Below, one piece after another: positions 22,620-34,332 of a stretch of 64,000 nt of DNA (positions are counted from its first letter, which is position 1; each line of letters starts with the position of its first letter). The position numbers and the translations under genes were made by a program. The notes below the pieces were generated by a model. The model saw nothing but the letters and a program-made list of their open reading frames with translations. It did no database searches and was not told the DNA's origin. The stretch comes from Cymbidium sinense. Taxonomy: Eukaryota > Streptophyta > Magnoliopsida > Asparagales > Orchidaceae. Location: positions 28,148,450 through 28,212,449 of the forward strand of contig CM038214.1 in assembly GCA_021442155.1 (NCBI GenBank), read 5' to 3'.

Positions 22620-22800
22620 TTTAGTTGATGGTTTAGGGTTTAGGGTTTAGGGTTTAGGGTTTAGGGTTTAGCTTTTAGGTTTTAGGGTTAGATTTAGGGT
22701 TTAGGGTTTTAGGGTTTAGGGTTTAGGGTTTAGGGTTTAGGGATTAGGGTTTAGGGTTTAGATTTTAGGTCTACATTTTAGGTTTTAGTTTAGGGTTTAA
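22620..22800 (+). repeat. (TTTAGGG)n cluster
   Basis: About 180 bp with runs of up to five perfect TTTAGGG units in a row, ending at a T-run that borders the first GRP module. Confidence 0.95.
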
Positions 22801-22816
22801 GGTGTTCAATTTTTTT

Positions 22817-23295
22817 AATAGAGAACAAATTCAGATTCAACATTCCTTCTTTATGATTTCATCAACCAAGTAACACACCAAGTTTTCTAAGACATAAGCG
22901 AGGACATAGATAAAAAATGAGTATTGCTAGAGCAAATCAAAAACCTTAGATAACTAGAACTATCTCTAATGTAAAGACATAATTCAATAAGTAACATCAA
23001 ATTTATTGTTCTTCAGTTTATCCAGCTCCAATCAAAACCACCTCGACCTCTCGAGTAGCGTGATCCACCATTAGATCCTCGATCTCCCTCCACCCCATCA
23101 CAGCTGTAACCTTCGTCCCTCCTCCTGCTGCCATAACCATGACTTCTCTGACCATGACCTCCATATCCACCAACACCTATAGATTCCCCACCATCACTAC
23201 GATAACCACTGTCTCCTCCTTCACCTTGACCACCATATCTAGACTGAGCTTGGTTGACAGTGATGTTCCTGCCGTCAACATTTTGCACATTCTTA
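22817..23295 (-). pseudogene. Glycine-rich RNA-binding protein 3' exon, copy 1
   Basis: This is the C-terminal exon and 3' UTR of a GRP7/GRP8-type glycine-rich RNA-binding protein (RRM followed by a glycine-rich tail). A 91-codon open frame (23288 to 23013) reads VDGRNITVNQAQSR, the end of the RRM, then glycine, arginine, serine and tyrosine-rich sequence ending YSRGRGGFDWSWIN. The RRM core with its RNP motifs is absent. The block begins after AG within a CCCTAAA-like stretch (AG/AATG), which could be an intron acceptor, and ends in a short A-run before CCCTAAA repeats. It is the best preserved of five copies and the only one whose glycine-rich frame is open to the end. Without the RRM it is a gene fragment. 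Confidence 0.85.
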
Positions 23296-23334
23296 GGTTT
23301 TAGGGTTTAGGTTTATTTTTTAATTTATTTAGTT

Positions 23335-23705
23335 ACTTTAGGTTTAGGTTTATGGTTAGGGTTTAGGGTTTAGGGTTTAGGGTTTAGGGTTTATGGTTTA
23401 TGGTTTATGGTTTAGGTTTTAGGGTTTTAGGGTTTATGCTTTTAGGGTTTAGGGTTTAGGGTTTTTGGATTTAGGGTTTAGGGTTTAGGGTTTAAGGGTT
23501 TATGGTTTTGGGTTTGGGGTTTAGAGTTTTAGGGTTTTAGGTTTTGTGTTGTAGGTTTAGGATTTAGGGTTTATGGTTTAGGGTTAGTTTTAGGCTTTAA
23601 TGTTTATGGTTAGAATTTTTATTTTTTTATTTTTTTTAGGGTTTATGGTTTAGGGTTTAGGTTTTAGGTTAAGGGTTTAGGTTCTAGTTTAGGGTTTAGA
23701 GTTTT
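23335..23705 (+). repeat. (TTTAGGG)n cluster between GRP copies 1 and 2
   Basis: Mostly TTTAGGG with variants TTTATGG, TTTTAGGG and TTTGGGG, about 370 bp long. It separates two GRP modules about 420 bp apart. Confidence 0.92.
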
Positions 23706-23709
23706 TTTT

Positions 23710-24175
23710 AACAGAGAACAAATTCTAATTCAACATTTCTTCTTTTCAATTTCACCAACAATTTGACAAACCAAGTTCTCTGAGACACAGGCGACGACAT
23801 AGATCACAAATGAGCATGCATAGAGCAAATCAAAAACCCTAGATAATTGGAACCGTCTCTATTGTAAAGACATAGTTCCATAAGATGTAGATCGGATTAT
23901 TCATTCTTCAGTTTCTTTAGTTCCCATCAGAACCACCATGGCCTCTCAAGTAGCGGGATCCACCATCATATCCCCAATCTATCCCTCTGCCACCACAACA
24001 ACTGTAACCTCCGTTGCTCCTCGTTCATCCATAACCACCACCTCCATTTCCACTAGTACCTCTAGATCCCCTACCACCACTGTGATAATCCTTTCTCCGC
24101 CTTCACCTCTACTACTTACATGTAGATTGAGCCTTGATGATGATTTTTTTTCTGTCAAGGTTCTACCCATTCTTA
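23710..24175 (-). pseudogene. Glycine-rich RNA-binding protein 3' exon, copy 2
   Basis: This is the same module as copy 1: the 3' UTR side starts with AGAGAACAAATTCTAATT at 23711 and the exon side ends at CATTCTTAGGG near 24175. The start reads MGRTLT, homologous to the end of the RRM, but the glycine-rich segment is shifted out of frame (it reads VVVGDLEVLVEM), so the tail is broken. The C-terminal GGSRY-type end is readable in another frame near 23940. It shares the 5' breakpoint and 3' UTR with the other copies, so it arose by duplication rather than independent capture. Confidence 0.85.
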
Positions 24176-24179
24176 GGGC

Positions 24180-24293
24180 TTAGGTTTAGGTTTAGTTTTA
24201 TTAGGTTTTAGGGTTTAGGTTTATTTTTTCTAATTTATTTAGTTACTTTAGGTTTAAATTTAGGGTTTTGGGTTTGGGGTTTAGGGTTTTTTT
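24180..24293 (+). repeat. Telomere-like spacer after GRP copy 2
   Basis: TTTAGG variants including the segment ATTTATTTAGTTACTTTAGG, which also follows GRP copies 1 and 4 (and in a diverged form copy 3) and so belongs to the GRP module. It ends in a T-run bordering the ribosomal protein P0 fragment. Confidence 0.85.
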
Positions 24294-25114
24294 AACTCAA
24301 ATGATTTCATACTAAACAAGAAATTACCAAATCAAATAAGACATTATTGTCAAACAACTAATAAAATAGGATAAAATAAAATACAATTAAAAAATTTACA
24401 AAAAAAATGTTTCATAAAATGATTTAACTCCCTGATATAATAAAATTTGATTTTATACAAGGCCAATAAAGCTTAGTCGAAGTCAATTCCATATCATCAT
24501 CGATTCCTCAAGAGGCTCTTCCTTCTTCTCTTCCATAAAGCAATAGGAGGAAAGGTGAGTAGCGTATATCAAGCAGAGCTATAACAAATTTACTAGGTTC
24601 CTTCAAATACTTCTTAACCTTCTCGGCCTATGGGTATGTGTAATCAGTGGAAATTGCGATGGCGAGGACATTCTTGTAAGTGTTGATGAACATGTGGGGT
24701 GCTGCAGCAAGCATGGGATAACATAGGGCTAGTGAGAGAGATGTGATCATTGAAAGGCCTGCCAAAACTTTTAATGAGATCACCTTAAGTGAGGTCAAGC
24801 ACCTCACGACTGAACACCAAACCATCATCATACACAGACTAGATGACAAGCCCATCAACCTCTGAGGATCCTACCTTATCGCATTTTTTAGTTAGATCGA
24901 GGTGATAATTTCAATAGTACCCTTGTTGATCTTAGTTGGGATGTTGAGAACCTGGAAGAAAGAAGTCTATAAAGGATCCAAACTAGTGTTACCTAGAGGA
25001 ACCATAACATCAATAGATGCAACAACACCAACACGGGCAGGAGCACCAACTTTGTATTTCATAACCTCTTCACTGACTTCTTAAAGATCACCTTTCATAA
25101 AAATTAGCTCAGCC
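24294..25114 (-). pseudogene. Ribosomal protein P0 (60S acidic stalk) fragment, 5'-truncated
   Basis: This is a broken copy of the gene for ribosomal stalk protein P0, which anchors the P1/P2 dimers on the 60S subunit. The minus strand reads AELIFMKGDL, then [40 protein letters not shown] and, after a frame change, [20 protein letters not shown] and [12 protein letters not shown]. The C-terminal acidic tail region is shifted; a MEREEG-like remnant is followed by DDDMEL near 24490. The family segment just after KVGSSE (about 13 residues) is deleted. The match is continuous over the C-terminal two thirds with no intron visible, and the N-terminal third is missing. A 3' UTR-like AT-rich stretch ends in a short A-run next to CCCTAAA repeats. 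A processed (retrocopied) fragment is likely; a part-gene duplication is the alternative. Confidence 0.88.
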
Positions 25115-25370
25115 GGGGTTTTGGGTTTAGGGTTTAGGGTTTTAGGGTTTATGCTTTTAGGGCTTAAGGTTTAGGGTTAGGGTTTAAGTTTTAAGGTTTA
25201 AGGTTTAGGTTTTACAGTTTAGGGTTTAGGGTTTAAGGTTTAGGGTTTAGGGTTTCGGGTTTAAGGTTTAGGGTTTAGGGATTAGGATTTTTTAGACTTT
25301 ACGGTTTAGGGTTGTATGTTTAGTGTTGTAGGTTTAGGGTTTATAGTTTAGGGTTTTGTTTTAAAAATTA
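25115..25370 (+). repeat. (TTTAGGG)n cluster
   Basis: About 250 bp of TTTAGGG and TTTAAGG variants directly against the truncated 5' end of the P0 fragment. Confidence 0.92.
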
Positions 25371-25859
25371 CAGTAGGTTTAGGTTTCTTTAGTTTATTTA
25401 TTTAGTTTATGATTTTATTTTACTTTATTTTTAGATTTATGTTTATCTTTAGTTGAGTTTTTTTTTTTATTTATTTAGGTTTATTTTTTATTTTATGTTT
25501 AGGTTTATGTTTTATTTTATTTATTTAGGTTTAGGTTTTAGGTTTTTATTTTAGGTTTATTTTTAGGTTTAATTTTTTAGTTTAGGTTTAGGTTTTATTT
25601 ATTTATGTTTAGTTTATTTTAGTTTAGGTTTAGGTTTATTTTATTTTGTTTATTTTATATTTATTTTAGGTTTAGTTTTTTTATTTTAGGGTTTAGGTTT
25701 TTTTTAGGTTCTATTTTTAAGTTTTTTTTAAGTTTAGGTTTTTATTTAGTTTTTATTTTAGGTTTATTTTATTCTAATTTTATGCTTATTTTTATTTCTT
25801 TATAGGTTTTTTATTCTTCAGTTTATTTTATTTTTTTTGTTTAGTTTATGTTTTTTTTA
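25371..25859 (+). repeat. AT-rich TTTATTTTAG array
   Basis: About 490 bp built from TTTAGGTTTA, TTTATTTTAG and T-runs, resembling the AT-rich half of the higher-order units further right. Confidence 0.8.
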
Positions 25860-28800
25860 ACACTACCATTACCGGTCCCAAGTCCGGATGCAAAAAGTGG
25901 AGGGTTATAGCGACGCCAAAGATAAAATTTGTTGAAATAATCATGACATGAATCCTTTAAATCATTGTGTTAATGCTAGGCCCCCTGAAGACTCATTCTA
26001 TGACTTGAATACACAAAAAAAATAGAGCCACTGCGGGTCCAGTGTTAAATAAGGGTTCCATTATTATGGTGGGGAAAAGAAGTTAGTCCATGAAACTAGA
26101 ATTAGATTAGGATCTTGGAATATAGGTACTCTTACGTAAATTAATGGAATTAATAGATATTATGGTTCATAGAAAGATAAATATTTTATGTGTTCAAGAA
26201 ACTAAATGGGTTGGTGAGAAGGCCAAGGAGATTGATAGTTTAGGTTTTAAACTTTGGTATTCAGGTAAAAGTCAAACTAGAAATGGTGTAGGTGTGATTA
26301 TAGATAAAAGTTTGAAGGATAATGTTATAAGTATTAATAGATGTGGAGATAGAATTATAGCACTAAAGATTATGATACTAAGATTATCATGTCTATGTTC
26401 TTAAGTAGGTTTGGAGGTAAGCTCAAAAGAAAAATTTTGGAATGAATTAGAGGGATTAATACAAAAGATACCTCTTGAAGAAAATATTTATTGGGGAGAT
26501 TTAAATGGACATGTTGGTAGAGTAGTAGAAGTTTTAAAAGTATTCATGGTGGTTATGGTTTTGGAGTGACTAATGAAGAAGGTAGGACTATATTAGATTT
26601 TGCCTTAGCTTATGATTTTGTAGTTGCTAATACTTTATTTAAGAAAAGAGATGAACATATTATTACTTATAAAAATGGATCTAGTAAAACATTGATTGAT
26701 TATTTTTTGATAAGAAAAATAGATCGTTTAGATTGTAAAAATTGTAAGGTCATTCCAAGTGAAATTTTAAGTACCCAACATTCACTATTAGTTTTAGATT
26801 TTAAGATGAAAGGTTATAAGAGAAAAAATAAACTAAATTATTGTCCTAGGATTAGATGGGGACACTTAAAGAATACAAATAAAATTTTTTTAAGAGCAAG
26901 CTACAAGATATTAGAATTTGGGATGTTCATAAAGAAGCTAACGTTATGTGGGAAAAAATATTGAGTGAAATTAAGCAAGTTGTTAAAGATGTGCTTGGAG
27001 AATAAAAAAAAAGCTTCTTTTAATAAGAATAGTTGGTGGTGGAGTCAGAGTGTGCAAGAAAAGATAAGAAATAAGAAGCATTGTTATAAAACTTGGTTTA
27101 GATGTAAAAATTCAGAGAATTGGGAAAGATATAAAGTGGCCTGTAGAGATTCTAAGAAAGCAATATATGATGCAAAAATTTAGATTTTAGTGATTTATAC
27201 AATAGATTAGATACCAAAGAAGGTGAAAGATGTATGTATAAGTTAGCCAAGCAAAGAGATAGGAGAAGTAAAGACATAGTTCAAGTGAGGGTATTAAGGA
27301 TGAAAATAATAAAGTGCTTTTCTTAGAAAAAGATATTGAAAATAGGTGGATGAGGTATTTTGGTAAACTTTTCAATGAAGGATCTGAAAGTACGATTGAT
27401 TTTAGTAACCTTAATACCCTAAAAAAAAATAGAGAATTTCATTTCTATCATCGTATTAGTAAATCTGAAGTTAGTGCAGCTTTAAAGAAAATGAAATGTG
27501 GAAAAACAGTAGGACCAGATAATATTCCAATAGATGTGCAGAAATGTTTAGGAGATCAAGGAATTTCTTGGCTTACAAATCGTTTTAATATTATTTTAAA
27601 GACTAAAAAGATGCTAGATGAGTGGAGAAAGAGTTTGTTGGTTCCTTTATTTAAGAATAAAGGTGATGCACAAGAGTGTGCAAATTATAGAGGAATTAAG
27701 TTAATGTACCATACATTAAAATTATGGGAGAGAGTATGAGCATAGTTACGATGTGATACAAAGTTTCTCACAATCAATTTGGTTTCATGCCGTAGATCTA
27801 CTATGGATGCTATACATTTGTTAAGAGGTTTGATGGAGAAGCATAGAGAAAGTAAGAAGGATCTACATATGATATTTATTGATTTAGAAAAAGCTTATGA
27901 TAAAGTGTCAAGAGATGTTCTTTGGAGAGTTCTAACAAAAAGGAGTTAATATTGGTTATATTCAAGTCATTAAGGATATGTATACTAGAGTCTTTTTGTG
28001 TCCAAACACAAGGAGGACTGACAAAATATTTTCCTATTTCAGTTAGATTACACCAAGGATCAACATTAAGCCCTTACCTTTTTACTTTAGTTATGGATGT
28101 TCTTACGAGGCATTTACAAGAAGATGTACCTTGGTGTATGCTTTTTGTCGATGACATTCTTCTTGTTGATAAGACTAGAGAGGGAGTCCAACAGAAACTT
28201 GAATTATGGAGGTCAACTTTAGAGTCTAAAGGTTTTCATTTAAGTAGATCTAAAACTAAATATATGGAGTGTAATTTTAGTTGTAGAAGTTTTAGTGATA
28301 GTGTTGTGACTTTGGTGATCAATCATTAATAAGAGTGAGCGATTCAAATATTTAGGCTCTATTGTTCAAAATGATGGTGAAATAGATGGAGATGTTAGTA
28401 GAATTCAAGTTGGATGGTTGAAGTGGAGGAATGCCGCCTATTATGTGATAGAAAAGTTCCACTTAAACTTAAGGAAAAATTTTATAAGATGGTGGTAAGA
28501 CTGCAATGACTTATGGTGTAATGTTGGCCAATAAAAGAGAAGCATAATACTAAGTTAAGACAGATGAGGATGCTTAGGATGAGTGGCTTTACTCTTAGAG
28601 ATAGAATGCAAAATGAGTATGTTCGAGAAAAAGTTGGAGTAGCTTGGTAGATAAGATAGAGTCGCCTTAGATGGCCACAAAAGTCCTGACCATTAGGAGA
28701 GTAGATGCATTAGATTTGCCTTATATTAAGAAAGGTAGAGGTAGACCTAAAAAGACTTGGTTAAGATGTATAAAAAATGAACTTAGTATACTTGAATTAA

Positions 28801-28905
28801 ATGAGAATTTGACACATAATAGGACACAATGGAGAGGATAAATGTATCCCACCTAGTGGGATTAAGGCTTGTTGTTATTATTGTTGTTATTGTTGTTGTT
28901 GTTTA
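25860..28905 (+). mobile_element. RTE-type LINE, copy 1
   Basis: This is a non-LTR retrotransposon of the RTE type, about 3.0 kb, with one decayed ORF. The apurinic endonuclease domain reads ILCVQETKWVG (26190), WGDLNGHVGR (26493), LIDYFLIRK (26690) and QHSLLVLDF (26780). The reverse transcriptase reads GPDNIPIDV (27514), ANYRGIKLM (27690), [13 protein letters not shown] (27870), [15 protein letters not shown] (28055) and the catalytic box FVDDILLVD (28145). The C-terminal end GRGRPKKTW (28740) follows. The element ends with a (TTG/TTA)n microsatellite tail, as RTE elements do, instead of poly(A). A 1-bp insertion near 26132 and several later frameshifts break the ORF. The other copy at 34333-37250 is near-identical in sequence. 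Confidence 0.9.
28862..28905 (+). repeat. (TTG/TTA)n tail of RTE copy 1
   Basis: About 40 bp of TTGTTATTATTGTTG trinucleotide repeats at the 3' end of the LINE, taken as its replication tail. Confidence 0.85.
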
Positions 28906-29207
28906 GTTTATGTTTTTATTTATTTTATTTTAGTTTATTTTTATTTTTTAATTTAATTTTAGTTTAAGGTTTATATTTTAGTTTAGATTTTATTTTATTT
29001 TATTTTATTATTTTACTTAGGTTTAGGTTTTTTGATTTATTTTATTTTTAGGTTTTATTTAGTTTAGGTTTAGGTTTATAAGATATTAGGGTTTAGTGTT
29101 TAGGGTTTAAGGTTTTAGGGTTTAGGGTTTTAGGGTTTTGGGTTAAGGTTTAGGGTTTAGGGTTTAGGGTTTAGGTGTTTAGGCTTTAGGGTTTAGGGGT
29201 TTTTGTT
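28906..29207 (+). repeat. AT-rich array then (TTTAGGG)n cluster
   Basis: TTTATTTTAG-type sequence to about 29080, then about 120 bp of TTTAGGG variants, ending at the A-rich 3' end of the minus-strand LINE. Confidence 0.88.
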
Positions 29208-29988
29208 TAACTAAAAGGAATTTATTGCTCAGAAAATAGGTATAATTAGACCATATTAAAGAATAAACTCAAAAAGAAAAAAACTATTGCTCAAATGAGT
29301 TATAAGAGAATCCTAAAGATTTTAGTCCCTCAACTAATACATTAAAGATCAATACAGAAAAAAGAAGACAAAACTAAAAAAAGCCAAGCAAAAGGCAACA
29401 AAGGGGAAGAATCCATGGAGCTCCAAAAGAACCCCCAAAGAGACGAAGATCCATAAGAAAAGGAAACCTGCAACCTGCAACTGAAGACAACTCTAGCCAT
29501 CTAAGAAACATAAGCCTATTAGTAAGACGCTAGCTCCCTCCAAGAAGAAGAAGAGACCAACTGAAAAAGAGAACTTGCAACCTACAAGAAATCTCAGCCA
29601 GAAGGAGATCAAAAAAACATAAAGAGAAAATAGCTCAGGCTCAGATATGAAGAAAGAAGGATACTCACAATAATGAGGGGCAATAAATCCTAAGTGTATC
29701 CAGCTTCAAAGAAGGGTTACAAATAGGAAAAGTCACCAGCCACAAAAATATCAAAGAAATAATCCATCATATCATCCTAGCCATCCCAGCCAAAGAAAAA
29801 TACAAACCTATAATAATAACCACCGAGCCAAAGAAAAAGTGAAGCTAAGGAAATAGAAGGAGAGAGGAGACCAATAGATAAAATTAACATAAGGAAATCC
29901 CAACAAAACCAAATATGAACACCTTTTTAAAAAGAGGGAGAAAAGAAGCACACAACCCAAAAAAAAGAATAGAGCCCTCAAAGATAAA

Positions 29989-30084
29989 GCCAACAGAGCC
30001 CACAATAACACCAATCCAAAGCCACCAAGGCACCAAGCCAATAGAGCCCACAACAACACCAATCCAAAGCCACCAAGGAACAAA
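29989..30084. repeat. 48-bp tandem duplication in the LINE 3' region
   Basis: Two direct copies of a 48-bp unit (starting GCCAAYAGAGCCCACAAYAA at 29989 and 30037) differ at a few bases. Read on the minus strand they give the repeat WWLWIGVVVGSIG / WWLWIGVIVGSVG. Confidence 0.9.
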
Positions 30085-31479
30085 CCAAATTAAAGGAAAC
30101 AACCAATAGAGTAGCCACACAACAAAGCACCCAAGATACATAGCCCAAGAAAGAGAAAGAGAACCAAACCAACCAATAGAAAAAAAAAAAAAAGAAGGCC
30201 AGCAAATGCTAAAATAAATAGCTAAAGAAATAACCAGCCAATGGACAAACCACATGCCAAGGACAAAAAGCCTAACCTACCACCACAAAGAGAGCAAAGC
30301 ACCAACCAAAGAAAGGCAAAGCCGAAGAAACCAACTACACAAGACCAACCAAAGGGCACCAAAAGAACCAGATAAGCGAGAAACAAAACAAGAAGGAGAA
30401 AATTTAGAAGCCAATACTCAAGAAACATACAGAAAAAGCTCAACCAACAGGAGAAAAACTAGCCAAAATGCAAAACCTCCTAAGGATAAGAGATTATTTC
30501 CAAGAAGCTTTGGAAAGTATACCTCCAAGTGAGGAGGGGCATAAATCTGAACAATTTTTCTTTTCTTCTTGTAAATAGTTTATAACCATGCCCTTTCTCC
30601 AAAAAATTTCCATCCAAAATGAATCAAGATTGTTATATAAAGGCATGGGGATCAGCAGAAGCTATCAATTTCAAAGAAGAGCATTCAAAATCATCCACAA
30701 CATTAGACAAAGGAAAATTAGAAATAGTATGCATTTCATAATCACAAGTGAAAGAAGGAGCAGGAATAGCTTTATTAAGAAGAAAATTATCAATATTTTC
30801 ACCTTCCAACAAATTCTAAAGAGTGTCCTTTCTATCTTCATTCATAAAAGAAGCAAGAGAAGCAGAATCTAGATTTTTAGTACAATCTTCATGTAAGGGA
30901 TTAAAATAAGATTCAAATCCCTTAGAAACACATATCATATTACCAAAATTCTGAATAGAATTACTAGCCATAGAAAAACCATCATTTTGAACTGAAACAA
31001 AATTATTCACAATGAGAGAATTATCACCGGTATCTAAATCTAATCTTTTTTAAAAGAAGGATCAATATTAACAAGATTGTCAGGACCAGAAGTTAAAATA
31101 TCATAAATATGAACATTCTTTTCAGCACCATTCTCAATCAAAGAAGGAAAAGAAATAGTCTCTTTCCCATGATCTAAATAAAACATAGGAGAAAGGGAAA
31201 CAACATCCAACTGATTAGAAGAAATAGTGTTAGCATCAATGATATTCGAACCATCATCATGAAAGGACTTATGCACAACATCCAAACCATTAGAATCATT
31301 AACCATAACCTCTAAAGTCTTCCCTTTAAGAATCATCAAAACACTTAGAGCATGATTATTAGTTAAAACTTTTGAAACATCAAAATTACCTTCGCATTAG
31401 ACAAATCATTAATAGGTATAACTTTTCAAAGATTTGAAAATCTGTTTTGCAAAACATTAGAATTTTGAAAAGCGATTTT

Positions 31480-32290
31480 CCTTTATCCAACTTGAATCGG
31501 TTTTTTCAACAATTGAATTCTTACTGGTAATTTTCTTCCTAAGAGAGGGATGAGAAATAAAGCATTCAAAAATTTCATGCCCATGAATGTTACAATGATT
31601 ACAAAAAAGGGAAAGTTCTCAAAAACAACTTTTTGAAAATAATCGCATTTCTATGAACCCAACCAAATTTCTTTCGGATATTTTTTAGTAATATCAATCT
31701 CTACAAGAATTGTAGCAATAGACGCTCTAGAAGAAGTAGTTGTTGCTTGATCAACTTGCAAAGGCCAACCAAAAATTGACCCAATAGCATAAAGAGTTTG
31801 ATGATTAGATAGATGAACTCACTAGTTAGGTAAAGAAATCCAAATGGGAATAATAGGTAACACTTCATTAACATCAAACATAGGTGGCCAATTCAGAATA
31901 CACATTTGATAATTAAAAACATAGTAAGAATGCCTAAAAAAATTCTTCCATAGTCAAGCTCTTTAGAAAGTCAGAACATGCCTTGCATCAATCAGCCTAA
32001 TAGAAAATGAACCAGATAAACTTAAGCCATGAAAAATAGAATGAATATCTTCCATCTTTGAAAATTTAAATGAAAACTTTTTTAACAAAGAAAAAGAAAA
32101 AAGCTCAGCTAATCTTTCAATATCCTCATCTAAAATCATAATTATTAGAGTACCTTTAAAAGTTGTATGAAGCAAATTCAAAGGAGGCTCAGAGGAGGAA
32201 TTTTTACCAGCTAAAGCCTCTTTGAAAGATTTAGTAACATAATTTATTTAGAAGGATTACCCAAAATCGATGCCTAGCGGGATCAATACT
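31480..32290 (-). pseudogene. LINE ORF1 relic (DUF4283 plus CCHC zinc knuckle)
   Basis: This is ORF1, the nucleic-acid-binding protein of plant L1 LINEs. After the leader the frame reads HTTFKGTLIIMILDEDIERL, FSFKFSKMEDI, SGSFSIRLIDARHVLTF (the DUF4283 core), then IIPIWISLPN, SIFGWPLQVDQATT and, at 31561-31605, FCNHCNIHGHEIFEC, a complete C-x2-C-x4-H-x4-C zinc knuckle. Several frameshifts separate the blocks and the start region has stops. Downstream to about 30560 more open reading (MVNDSNGLDVVHKS, ASFMNEDRKDTL) probably belongs to the ORF1 tail. The DUF4283 and knuckle order is that of plant LINE ORF1 proteins. Confidence 0.85.
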
Positions 32291-32410
32291 GGGATTTACC
32301 CATGGATTTGAAGAAGGCGATATAAAGAGATGAGATCAAAAATCGACAATCTATAGGGAATCTAAGAGAGAAAGCGCTCAAAAACTACCAAGAATGTAAA
32401 GGATTCCCAA

Positions 32411-34332
32411 ATTGCTCAATAAGAGGGTTAAGTTTAATTTTAGGGTTTAGGTTTTAAGTTTAGTGTTTATTAGTTATTATTAGGTTTTATTACTTTTAGT
32501 TTATTATTATTTATTATTAGTTTTATGTTTAGTTTAGCTAGTTTAGTTTTAGTTAGGTTATTAGTTTAGTTTTATTAGTTTTAGTTTTAGTTATTATTAT
32601 TTTAGGTTAGTTTAGGGGGGTTTAGGTTTAGTTTATTAGTTTATTTAGTTAGTTTATGTAGTTAGTTTGTTCATTAGGGTTTAATTTATTTTAGTTTATT
32701 AGTTATTATTAGTTAGTTATTTATTTATTTAGTTTAGTTAATTATTATTATTAGTTTATGGTTTTATTATTATTTAGGTTTTAGTTAGTTTTAGTTAGCA
32801 GTTTAGTTTTAGTTTAGTTTGTTAGTTTTATTCATTTATTAGTTTAGTTTATTTGTTTTATTACTTTAATTATGGGTTTATGTTTATTCATTTATTATTA
32901 TTACTTTTTTAGTTTAGTTTTCTATTAGTTATTATTAGTTTATTTAGTTAGTTTATTATTAATTTCATTTTAAATTAGTATTTTTTAGTTTATTATTATT
33001 ATTATTATTATTAGTTTTATTATTATTTAGTTTATTTATTTAGTTAGGATTTAGGGTTTAGTTATTAGTTGGTTATTTATTAGTTAGTTTATTAGTTTTC
33101 TATTATTAGTTTATTAGTTTAGTTAGTTAATTGTTAGTTATTATTATTATTATTATTAGTTTTTATGAGTTTAGTTATTATTAGTTAGTTTTATTATTAT
33201 TATTATTTTATTTATTTGGATTATTAGTTTAGTTATTTAGTTAGTTTTTTTTAGTTATTAGTTTATTAGTTTATTATGAGTTAGTTATTATTATTATTAT
33301 TATTTTTAGTTAGGTGTTTTATTATTTGTTTATTATTAGTTATTAGTAAGTTTATTAGGTTTAGTTATTATTATGTATATTATTAGTTAGTTTTCATTAT
33401 TTATTTATTTATGTTTAGGGTTTAGTATTAGTTAGTTATTTAGTTATTTATTCATAGTTATTATTATAAGCTTATTAGTTTAGTTTTAATGTTTATTATT
33501 TATTAGGGTTTAGGTTTATTTATTAATTAGTTTAGTTTTATTAGTTAGTTTTTATGTTAGTTTATTTATTAGTTTTTTAGTTTTTTAGTTAGTTAGTTAT
33601 TTATTTAGTTTAGTTAGTTATTATTATTAGTTTATGGTTTTATTATTATTTAGGTTTTAGCTAGTTTTAGTTAGTGGTTTAGATTTGTTAATTTATTTAT
33701 TAGTTTATTAGTTTTGTTTATTAGTTTTGTTAGTTTAGTTATGGGTTTAGGTTTATTAGTTTAGTTTATGGTTTAGATTTTTATTAGTTATTATTAATTC
33801 TTTATTATTTATTATTATTATTAGTTTAACTAGTTGGTTTATTATTAGTTTTGTTTTACATTAGTTTTTTTAGTTTAATATTATTATTAGTTTTATTATT
33901 ATTATTTAGTTTATTTATTTAGTTAGGGGTTAGGGTTTAGTTATTTATTTATTTATTAGTTTTATTATTATTATTTTATTAGTTTAGTTAGTTATTTTAG
34001 TTATTATTAACTTTTATTAGTCTAGTTATTGTTAGTTAGTTTTTTTTATTATTATTATTAGTTTATTTATTAGGTTTATATATTTAGTTATTTAGTTAGT
34101 TTTGTTTTATTTAGTTATCAGTTTATTATTATTTAGTTATTATTAATTTTTAGTTTGGTGTTTTATTATTAGTTATTAGTTAGCTTATTAGGTTTAGTTA
34201 TTATTATGTTTATTTATTAGTTTGTTTTAACAGTTTATTACTATAAGTTTAGGGTTTCACTTTAATTAATTATTTATTTTTCTATTATTAGTTATTATTA
34301 TTAGTTAATAATAATAATAATAACTAATAATA
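32411..34332 (+). repeat. TTAGTTATTATTAG-rich array left of RTE copy 2
   Basis: About 1.9 kb of degenerate sequence made from TTTAG, TTATTA, TTAGTTAG and occasional TTTAGGG. It differs from the other arrays in its high content of TTA triplets. A similar array follows the RTE copy, so it appears linked to that insertion. Confidence 0.85.

Larger units (their letters stand above)
29208..32410 (-). mobile_element. L1-type LINE with ORF1 only (internally deleted or non-autonomous)
   Basis: This minus-strand element starts near 32410 and has its 3' end at 29208 (GCAATAAATTCC then an A-rich tail). It contains ORF1 (see separate entry) and then a 3' region of about 1.3 kb, but no endonuclease or reverse transcriptase; ORF2 is missing. 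Such an ORF1-plus-3'-UTR element would depend on another LINE for replication. The 3' region holds a 48-bp tandem duplication. Open stretches in the 3' region (such as 29884-30255 minus, 123 codons of tryptophan, leucine and glycine-rich sequence) are low complexity and probably not genes. The element sits between telomere-like arrays. Confidence 0.75.

Noticed and set aside
23938..24183. 81-codon Ser/Thr-rich plus-strand stretch
   Set aside because: It is the complement of the glycine-rich GRP exon copy 2; Ser/Thr/Pro-rich readings are expected opposite Gly-rich codons. The same holds for 55930-56217.
29884..30255. 123-codon stretch rich in W, L, G and F on the minus strand as a membrane protein
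   Set aside because: It is low-complexity sequence in the LINE 3' region with a 48-bp tandem duplication; overlapping frames (29808-30083, 29978-30205) look the same.
30254..30532. 92-codon lysine- and glutamine-rich plus-strand stretch
   Set aside because: It is antisense to the LINE 3' region, and its composition is the complement of the T-rich minus strand.
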